Part shown: positions 1 through 5,151 of the stretch, one piece after another
Layout: every line of letters begins with the position of its first letter
Position numbering within the stretch: position 1 is the stretch's first letter
Assembly: GCA_016763495.1 (NCBI GenBank)
Contig: JAESTR010000193.1
Span: 1-5,151, forward strand
DNA from: Kordiimonadaceae bacterium
GTDB taxonomy: Bacteria; Pseudomonadota; Alphaproteobacteria; Sphingomonadales; Kordiimonadaceae
Length of the DNA: 5,151 nt
Direction of reading: 5' to 3'
Program-made: the position numbers and the translations under genes
Notes under the pieces: model-generated
Seen by the model: the letters and a program-made list of their open reading frames with translations, nothing else
What the model was told of the DNA's origin: nothing
The model's database searches: none

Positions 1-1
1 C

Positions 2-2071
2 CTAACTCAATCAGTACCGAACTTTGCTCACAATGGAAATGGCAGTACCTTATCTGCGACAGGTATCAGGGGCATTGTTGCGGCAACCCGCAATATTGGT
101 TTTGAAAGTGGCATGGGCGTATATATAGACGAGATTTATGTTGGCCGCCCAAGCGCCTTTAATCAGAATTTGGATGACATACAACAATTAGAAGTTCTAC
201 GCGGACCGCAAGGCACATTGTTTGGCCGCAATACGATCGCCGGTGCAGTGAATATCACGACAAAGAAGCCGAGTGAAGAATTTGAAGGGCGCCTGAAAGC
301 CACAGTAGGAGACCGGGGGCGCGCCAATGTTAGTGGATTTCTATCCGGGCCAATAATTTCAGATAAATTATACGGGAAAGTGAGCCTGTATACTGTCAAC
401 CGCAATGGGTTTGTGGAGAACGCGTTTGACGATGAAAATCTTAGCAATGAAGACCGTCAAGGGTACCGAGTTAGCTTGGTATTTCAGCCGTCAGATACTT
501 TGGAAGTAACTCTTAGCGCTGATGATATGAAAGAGCGCACTAACAGGCTTTTTACGCAGTTTCGCTCAGTTGACCCAACATCGCCCCTTGCTGGCTTATA
601 CGGCGCAGCATTTGCAGGTAACCCATGTTGTTTGGCGGCAGGTGTGGTACCAAACTTAACATCACAAGATGCTGGCCCTACGGAAAACCGGGATTTGAGT
701 GGTCAAAGCTTAAAAGTTGTCTGGGACCTGAATTCTGGCCATACAATCACTTCTATTTCTTCGCGGCGTGAAACTGACTTTTTGTTAGTTGCTGATGATG
801 ACACGACACCCGTTTTAGTTTCTCATTCAACATTCCGCGATACGTCTGACTTGTTCACGCAAGAATTACGGTTGAATTCTGTAGACGACGATACCTTCAA
901 CTATGTGGTCGGGCTCTATTATCAAAATACAGACTCGTCTTCCACTCGCGCCACAACAATTGGCACGCCCGGGGTATTTGCAGGGTTCCCTAATTTTACG
1001 AACGGTGCAGGTGTAGCTATCACAGATGCTGACGGCAATATTATCGTACCGATTGGTGCAATTGACAGTCAAGCCACGGTGAAATCTGAATCTTTTGCAG
1101 CTTTCGGTAGCTTGAATTACTCGGTAAGTGAGGCTGTCACCGCGACCGTTGGTTTGCGCTATACGTCAGAAGATAAATCACTTGTATTTGCGCAGCAGAA
1201 TGGCACATTCACAGGGCATCCTACCGTGAATGCAAGCCCCGAGATAGAAGACAGTGGCTTGTCGGGCAATATCAGTTTTAGGTACGCTTTTGACGAAGGC
1301 TCAAACCTCTATGCCTCTTTTGCTCGTGGTTTTAAAAGCGGTGGGTTTAACCCCGACATTGTGCCGAATGATGATATTGTTTTTGGCGAAGAAATTGCTC
1401 ACACATTTGAAATTGGTTTGAAATCCACTTGGATGGATAGTCGCATTCGGCTTAATGCTGCAGCTTTCTACACGGATTATAAAGATCAGCAAGTGCAGCG
1501 ACTAGGTGTTAGTTCTGCCGGCGGTACGGGCTTTCAAATCACCAATGCAGATTCTAAAATATTAGGCGGCGAAATTGAACTTCGGGCTATGCCTTTTGAG
1601 AATTTCGAGTTCGGCTTTACGCTCGGTCTGCTTGACCATGAGTATAAAGGTTTTGGTAATTGCAGTACAACTGAAGACACACAAGTGGATGTTGGGGGCC
1701 AATTTGTACTGATTGATTGTACAGGCAATAAACTCTCTTATGTGCCAGACGTTACATATAATTTGATGGCTCAATATACGTTGCCTACGAGCTTTGGTGA
1801 GTTTTTTGCTCGAGTAGACCATGGCTATAAAGGCAGTAGTTTCAGCGAGCCTGGCAACTTTGCTCGTACATTCATACCCAGTAGCAACAAGACGGATATC
1901 CGTGTTGGATATTTAAGCGAAGATGGCCTTTTTGAGGTGTCTGCGTGGGGTAAAAATATTGGTGATAACGAAGACCTGCAGTTCTCATGGTACATCCCGT
2001 CGTTTCAGGCGAGTTACCAGAGTTTCTCAATCGGCAGCGAATATGGCATCGACTTCATATTGAACTTTTGA
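2..2071 (+). CDS. TonB-dependent outer-membrane receptor, 3' part (5' end outside window)
   Basis: This is an outer-membrane active transporter that takes up a scarce or large ligand using energy from TonB-ExbBD. The frame is open from base 2, so the 689 residues seen are the C-terminal part. The signal peptide, TonB box and first part of the plug, probably around 100 residues, lie upstream. The ATG at 113 is internal, because coding sequence (GIRGIVAATRNIGFESG) continues before it. The plug hallmark LEVLRGPQGTLFGRNTIAGA lies around 188-247 and is followed by VNITTKKP, the plug-barrel junction. The rest is a beta-barrel with alternating aromatic strands. YASFARGFKSGGFNPD, a typical late barrel motif, is at 1310-1357. 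The protein ends ...DFILNF, the terminal Phe recognised by the BAM assembly machinery. Adjacent cysteines (NPCC, near 620-631) and a separated pair (GNCS...IDCTG, near 1658-1725) probably sit in extracellular loops. The ligand cannot be read from sequence. The neighbouring ligC makes an aromatic or lignin-derived ligand plausible, but siderophore receptors share this architecture. Confidence 0.95.
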   Translation, partial: LTQSVPNFAHNGNGSTLSATGIRGIVAATRNIGFESGMGVYIDEIYVGRPSAFNQNLDDIQQLEVLRGPQGTLFGRNTIAGAVNITTKKPSEEFEGRLKATVGDRGRANVSGFLSGPIISDKLYGKVSLYTVNRNGFVENAFDDENLSNEDRQGYRVSLVFQPSDTLEVTLSADDMKERTNRLFTQFRSVDPTSPLAGLYGAAFAGNPCCLAAGVVPNLTSQDAGPTENRDLSGQSLKVVWDLNSGHTITSISSRRETDFLLVADDDTTPVLVSHSTFRDTSDLFTQELRLNSVDDDTFNYVVGLYYQNTDSSSTRATTIGTPGVFAGFPNFTNGAGVAITDADGNIIVPIGAIDSQATVKSESFAAFGSLNYSVSEAVTATVGLRYTSEDKSLVFAQQNGTFTGHPTVNASPEIEDSGLSGNISFRYAFDEGSNLYASFARGFKSGGFNPDIVPNDDIVFGEEIAHTFEIGLKSTWMDSRIRLNAAAFYTDYKDQQVQRLGVSSAGGTGFQITNADSKILGGEIELRAMPFENFEFGFTLGLLDHEYKGFGNCSTTEDTQVDVGGQFVLIDCTGNKLSYVPDVTYNLMAQYTLPTSFGEFFARVDHGYKGSSFSEPGNFARTFIPSSNKTDIRVGYLSEDGLFEVSAWGKNIGDNEDLQFSWYIPSFQASYQSFSIGSEYGIDFILNF

Positions 2072-2082
2072 TTGAGGACGGA

Positions 2083-2113
2083 GATTTCGGCGGGGCCCCT
2101 TCTCGTCGAAATC
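2083..2113 (+). other. Stem-loop after the receptor gene (possible attenuator, mRNA 3'-end element or weak terminator)
   Basis: An inverted repeat starts 11 bases after the receptor stop codon. The left arm GATTTCGGCGGGG (2083-2095) pairs with the right arm TCTCGTCGAAATC (2101-2113) around a CCCCT loop. This gives 13 continuous pairs, including three G-U wobbles; the outer seven (GATTTCG/CGAAATC) are perfect Watson-Crick pairs. No T-tract follows (the next bases are CTTCCCATTG), so it is not a standard intrinsic terminator. Its place between receptor and amidohydrolase suggests that it lowers read-through or stabilises the receptor mRNA 3' end. The segment is visibly more GC-rich than its surroundings. 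The role is inference. Confidence 0.45.
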
Positions 2114-2176
2114 CTTCCCATTGCTGCGGCGGGACGAAGTCCTTTTGCTAACGATTTGAATTACAGACATATCTAT

Positions 2177-2181
2177 GAGGA
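2177..2181 (+). promoter_or_regulatory. Shine-Dalgarno site fixing the amidohydrolase start
   Basis: GAGGA lies seven bases before the ATG at 2189, an ideal ribosome-binding distance. It settles the start of the HDAC-like gene. The same frame is open back to a TTG at 2072, directly after the receptor stop, but the 39 extra residues that start would add run across the GC-rich stem-loop and do not resemble the family N-terminus. Proteins of this family begin just before the (T)GxVWxxxYxWxDTG motif, which is what the ATG at 2189 gives. Confidence 0.8.
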
Positions 2182-2188
2182 AAACGTA

Positions 2189-3274
2189 ATGATATCTACA
2201 GGGTTGGTTTGGCATGAACTATATATGTGGCATGATACAGGAACATATGCCGGTATCGTCAAGCCTGATCCTGCGGCATGGTTACAGCCTTCCGTGCATT
2301 TTGAAAATGCAGAAACCAAACGCCGCATTAAAAATCTGCTGGATGCTACTGGCTATATTGATAATTTAGAGTTGGTGCGCCCGCGTCTTATTGATGATGC
2401 CGAAATGCAAGCAGTTCATACGCGTGAGTATTTAGCGAAACTATCCGCTATAAATGGAGAAGGGGGAGAGCCTGCTTTTGCCACACCTATGGGCGCAGGC
2501 GGCTACGATATTGCTAAGCTTTCTGCAGGTGGCTGTCTTGCTTTATTGGAGGCTATTTTAGACGAAAAAGTGCAAAACGGGTACGCGCTTTGTCGCCCGC
2601 CGGGGCATCATGCTATGGCCGATGAAGCAATGGGTTTTTGCTTTTTGGCGAATGGCTCAATTGTAGCACGTGCAGCCCAAAAGCGTGGTTTGGCGAAAGT
2701 AGCTATTGTTGATTGGGATGTGCACCACGGCAACGGGGCAGAGCATATTTTCTATGATGACCCAAGCGTGCTTACAATTTCATTGCATCAGGATAATTGC
2801 TTTCCGCCAGATAGTGGTGCGGCAGATAGGCGCGGCGCAAGGAATGGCGAAGGCTGTAATCTCAATGTGCCATTGCCGCCGGGTTCAGGAAGAGGCGCTT
2901 ATCTGTATGCTTTTGAACAATTGGTATTGCCTGCACTCGAGGGCTTTGGGCCAGATATCATACTAGTTGCCAGCGGATTTGATGCCATGGGGCAAGACCC
3001 GCTTGGCCGTAATATGCTCTATTCAAGCGTATATGCAGAGATGACCAAGCAGTTGATGACTGTGGCTGATAAGTACTGCGGCGGTAGGCTGTTGATGACC
3101 CATGAAGGGGGGTATAACCCGAATGCCACACCTTTTGCTGCGTTGGCTGTTTTAGAGGCGATGACAGGCATTTCGTCGGGTGTGGAAGATCCCTATGAGC
3201 CTTTTGTCGCGGGTATGGCTGGGCAAGAATTGATGCTGCACCAAAAACAGTTGATTGACGGCATTGCGGCATAG
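2189..3274 (+). CDS. Class II histone-deacetylase-like zinc amidohydrolase (HDAH / acetylpolyamine amidohydrolase superfamily)
   Basis: This is a 361-residue cytoplasmic Zn-dependent deacylase of the arginase/deacetylase fold, about the size of bacterial HDAC-like amidohydrolases (about 370 residues). The N-terminal family motif TGLVWHELYMWHDTG is at residues 4-18. Other landmarks are RPPGHHA (136-142) with the tandem His140-His141, DWDVHHGNG (175-183) with Zn ligands Asp177 and His179, and SGFDA (262-266) with Zn ligand Asp265. HEGGYN (305-310) carries the catalytic Tyr309, which class IIa vertebrate HDACs replace with His. Phe150 and Phe205 (in CFPPDSG) match the two Phe residues lining the substrate tunnel of the Bordetella/Alcaligenes HDAH, from my memory of that structure. 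All catalytic positions are therefore present and an active enzyme is expected. Members cleave acetyl or other acyl groups from amines; bacteria lack histones, so the true substrate could be an acetylated polyamine, another amide or an acetyl-lysine protein. It lies between a TonB receptor and aromatic-catabolism genes, but the 117- and 139-base gaps leave open whether they share a transcript. There is no signal peptide. Confidence 0.93.
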   Translation: MISTGLVWHELYMWHDTGTYAGIVKPDPAAWLQPSVHFENAETKRRIKNLLDATGYIDNLELVRPRLIDDAEMQAVHTREYLAKLSAINGEGGEPAFATPMGAGGYDIAKLSAGGCLALLEAILDEKVQNGYALCRPPGHHAMADEAMGFCFLANGSIVARAAQKRGLAKVAIVDWDVHHGNGAEHIFYDDPSVLTISLHQDNCFPPDSGAADRRGARNGEGCNLNVPLPPGSGRGAYLYAFEQLVLPALEGFGPDIILVASGFDAMGQDPLGRNMLYSSVYAEMTKQLMTVADKYCGGRLLMTHEGGYNPNATPFAALAVLEAMTGISSGVEDPYEPFVAGMAGQELMLHQKQLIDGIAA

Positions 3275-3413
3275 GGATAAGGGTTCAAGTCTGCGTGTAT
3301 ATGAAAAATGAATAGACCTATGCAGCAATTTATTTCTAATATTTCCAGCCGCCAGTTATGTATTGGCCAGAATGAAATGGCACGCTCGCCGCTGGTAAAT
3401 ATGTTGGGGTTCT

Positions 3414-4328
3414 ATGGCATCAATTGCACTGATTGGGTTTGGCGAGGCAGCGATAGCCTTCGTTCGAGGTTGGGCGCGTACTGAGCACGAGGCTCACGCA
3501 GTAACCGCCTATGACATCATAACTGAAACTGACGCCCGAGCCGACAAACTGGCTGATTATACGCGTGAAGGGGTCAGTGGTGCTGAAGACCTGGAAACAG
3601 CCATTGTTGCTGCAGACATTATTTTCTCGCTGGTTACCGCAGATCAGGCTTTGTTGGCTGCAGAGCAGGCCTCAATGCATCTTAAGCAGGGCAGTTTGTA
3701 TCTGGATTGTAATAGTTGTGCGCCGGAAAGTAAGCGCACGGCAAGCAAGTTAGTTACAGCTGCTGGTGGCCGCTATGTGGATGTTGGTGTGATGGCTCCT
3801 GTAAATGTTGATCCGCAAAAGGTGCCGTTATTGGTGTCTGGCAATGCGGCTTTGTCAGCGACTGAATTTTTGGTGAGCATGGGCATGCGGGCTGAGGTCT
3901 TTTCAAAGGATATTGGCGGGGCATCCACTGTTAAAATGTTACGCAGTGTGATGGTGAAAGGCATGGAAGCCCTTGCGCTTGAGTGCATTCTAAGTGCACG
4001 TGTGGCTGGCGTGGACGAGGCTGTGTTATCTTCCTTTGAAGCCAGTGATCCTGAAATGGGGTGGCGCAGTAGAATTAATCGTATGATGGGCCGCTCCATG
4101 CAGCACGGCGCGCGGCGTGCTGCCGAAATGCGGGAAGTCACAAAAACGGTGGAAGATCTTGGAATCGACGCTTCGATGTCTAAGGCGTGCGCTATGTGGC
4201 AGGATACTGTCGGCGGACATGGTATTGGCATCAAGATAGCCAGAACTGACAATGAGCCCGGGTATGAGATTGGATATGAAGAAAAAGCAGATGCACTTCT
4301 TCAAGTAATGAATTTGAAAACGGAATAG
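3414..4328 (+). CDS. NAD(P)-dependent 6-phosphogluconate-dehydrogenase-like oxidoreductase with DUF1932 domain
   Basis: This 304-residue protein belongs to the beta-hydroxyacid dehydrogenase/6PGDH superfamily. A Rossmann domain (about 1-160) opens with IALIGFGEAA; the dinucleotide loop GFGEAA (8-13) is the variant typical of the DUF1932 group. Asp34 at the end of the second strand (TAYD) favours NAD+ over NADP+. YLDCNSCAPESK (96-107) and YVDVGVMAPV (121-130) form the cleft. GGASTVKMLRSVMVKGMEAL (168-187) carries Lys174, the position of the superfamily's catalytic lysine. The helical C-terminal part (about 195-270) matches the DUF1932 type (ASDPEMGWRSRINRMM). Oxidation of a hydroxyacid is the expected chemistry, but the substrate is not known to me. 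The ATG at 3414 is the first in frame after a TAA at 3396-3398 and gives the expected N-terminus; its ribosome site (GGGG, 3406-3409, only four bases away) is poor. ligC begins nine bases after its stop, so the two are surely co-transcribed, suggesting a role in protocatechuate or related aromatic-acid breakdown. Confidence 0.88.
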   Translation: MASIALIGFGEAAIAFVRGWARTEHEAHAVTAYDIITETDARADKLADYTREGVSGAEDLETAIVAADIIFSLVTADQALLAAEQASMHLKQGSLYLDCNSCAPESKRTASKLVTAAGGRYVDVGVMAPVNVDPQKVPLLVSGNAALSATEFLVSMGMRAEVFSKDIGGASTVKMLRSVMVKGMEALALECILSARVAGVDEAVLSSFEASDPEMGWRSRINRMMGRSMQHGARRAAEMREVTKTVEDLGIDASMSKACAMWQDTVGGHGIGIKIARTDNEPGYEIGYEEKADALLQVMNLKTE

Positions 4329-4337
4329 AGTGTAGTT

Positions 4338-5151
4338 ATGAAAATTTGTCTGGCAGGAACTGGCGCGTTTGGCATTAAGCATTTGGATGCGCTTAAGAAT
4401 ATTGACGATGTTGAGGTTGTCTCTATTGTTGGCAGGCGGCTTGATTCTGCTGAATCTGTGGCAAAAGATCGCGGAATTCCGCACGCTACTGCCGACTTGG
4501 CCGAGGCCTTGGCGTTACCAGAACTGGACGCTGTTATTCTGACAACTCCTACTCAATTGCATGCGGCACAAGCTATACAGTGTATGCGCGCTGGCAAGCA
4601 TGTGATGGTTGAAATTCCCATGGCGGACAGCCTTGCAGATTCGCAAGATATTGTGCGGATGCAAGAGGAAACTGGCCTAGTGGCAATGGCAGGCCATACC
4701 CGCAGGTTTAACCCAAGCCACCAGTGGATTCATAACCGCATCCAAGCGGGCGAATTACATATCCAGCAAATGGATGTGCAAACCTATTTCTTCCGCCGTA
4801 CCAACATAAATGCGGTGGGGCAGGCGCGTAGCTGGACAGACCATTTGCTGTGGCACCATGCATGCCACACAGTTGATTTATTTCAGTACCAGACCGGTGA
4901 AGTCGCTTCTGACGCTTTTGCACTGCAGGGCCCCAAACACCCTGACCTTGGTATCGCGATGGATATGAGTATCGGTTTGAAGGTACCCTCCGGTGCTATA
5001 TGTACCCTGTCTCTGTCGTTCAATAATGAGGGGCCTCTTGGAACTTTCTTTCGCTATATTTGTGCTGAAGGCACCTATCTCGCCCGCTATGATGAACTGG
5101 TAGACGGGCATGAAAATGTTATTGATTTGTCTGGTGTCGCTGTTTCAAATA
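4338..5151 (+). CDS. ligC: 4-carboxy-2-hydroxymuconate-6-semialdehyde dehydrogenase, 5' part (3' end outside window)
   Basis: LigC oxidises the hemiacetal form of 4-carboxy-2-hydroxymuconate-6-semialdehyde, made by protocatechuate 4,5-dioxygenase (LigAB), to 2-pyrone-4,6-dicarboxylate, normally with NADP+. The 271 codons seen run to the window edge; the family is about 315 residues, so roughly 45 are missing. It has the Gfo/Idh/MocA fold. MKICLAGTGAFGIKHLDAL holds the Rossmann loop GTGAFG (7-12); Arg33-Arg34 after the second strand fits NADP(H) binding. TTPTQLHA (69-76), GKHVMVEIP (86-94), AGHTRRFNPSHQW (118-130) and WTDHLLWHHACHTVDLF (166-182) follow, then IAMDMSI (206-212) and LSLSFNNEGPLGTFFRY (224-240). 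From memory this matches Sphingobium SYK-6 LigC closely along its length. The EKP motif of typical Gfo/Idh/MocA enzymes is EIP here (92-94), as I recall for LigC itself. The ATG at 4338 follows the upstream stop by nine bases, with only a weak AGAG (4327-4330) ribosome site, so translational coupling is likely. It could also act on a close aromatic ring-cleavage product, but LigC is much the best call. Confidence 0.93.
   Translation, partial: MKICLAGTGAFGIKHLDALKNIDDVEVVSIVGRRLDSAESVAKDRGIPHATADLAEALALPELDAVILTTPTQLHAAQAIQCMRAGKHVMVEIPMADSLADSQDIVRMQEETGLVAMAGHTRRFNPSHQWIHNRIQAGELHIQQMDVQTYFFRRTNINAVGQARSWTDHLLWHHACHTVDLFQYQTGEVASDAFALQGPKHPDLGIAMDMSIGLKVPSGAICTLSLSFNNEGPLGTFFRYICAEGTYLARYDELVDGHENVIDLSGVAVSN

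Noticed and set aside
2131..2146. Small hairpin GGAC-GAA-GTCC plus TTTT as an intrinsic terminator
   Set aside because: The stem is only four or five pairs and the T-run four bases, too weak alone. It is mentioned only as part of the structured gap.
2072..2188. In-frame upstream extension of the amidohydrolase from a TTG directly after the receptor stop
   Set aside because: The TTG has no ribosome site of its own beyond the end of the receptor gene, the 39 added residues do not fit the family N-terminus, and the ATG at 2189 has an excellent Shine-Dalgarno.
3275..3413. Possible promoter or regulator operator (AT-rich TATTTCTAATA near 3330-3340) before the DUF1932 gene
   Set aside because: TATT-TCT-AATA is a short inverted repeat, but no -35/-10 pair with proper spacing and no clear LysR- or MarR-type operator could be read. 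A promoter is possible but unsupported.
3308..3484. 58-codon ATG reading frame in the 139-base gap, running into the DUF1932 gene
   Set aside because: It overlaps the start of a clear gene in another frame by about 70 bases, has no good ribosome site, and its product (MNRPMQQFISNISS...) resembles nothing I know. The part inside the DUF1932 gene is a frame shadow.
3773..4484. Long reverse-strand open frames antisense to the DUF1932 and ligC genes
   Set aside because: They overlap strongly supported forward genes, show no domain motifs and look like codon-bias shadows.

Overview
The window looks like chromosomal DNA from a Gram-negative, probably marine or aquatic proteobacterium. A TonB-dependent outer-membrane receptor with a C-terminal Phe sits beside a class II HDAC-like amidohydrolase and a LigC-type dehydrogenase. 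Base composition looks moderate (a little under half G+C by eye). The mix of a sphingomonad-style TonB receptor and a protocatechuate 4,5-cleavage gene favours an alphaproteobacterium (Sphingomonadales or a Kordiimonas/Emcibacter-like lineage). A marine gammaproteobacterium is not excluded. The taxon is inference.

All four genes lie on the + strand. (1) Bases 2-2071: the 3' part of a TonB-dependent receptor, cut by the left window edge within the plug domain. (2) Bases 2072-2188: a 117-base gap with a 13-bp stem-loop just after the receptor stop and a good Shine-Dalgarno at its end. (3) Bases 2189-3274: a complete class II histone-deacetylase-like Zn amidohydrolase with every expected catalytic residue. 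(4) Bases 3275-3413: a 139-base gap with no convincing gene. (5) Bases 3414-4328: a complete NAD(P)-binding 6-phosphogluconate-dehydrogenase-like protein with a DUF1932 C-terminal domain. (6) Bases 4338-5151: ligC, 4-carboxy-2-hydroxymuconate-6-semialdehyde dehydrogenase, only 9 bases downstream and cut by the right edge.

LigC anchors the function. It oxidises the ring-cleavage product of protocatechuate to 2-pyrone-4,6-dicarboxylate in the 4,5-(meta) cleavage pathway used for lignin-derived aromatics. The DUF1932 dehydrogenase is almost certainly co-transcribed with it. The receptor and the HDAC-like amidohydrolase may belong to the same catabolic locus, as outer-membrane uptake and removal of an acyl/acetyl group from an amide, but only their adjacency supports this. 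No RNA genes, insertion sequences, CRISPR arrays or other mobile elements were seen.
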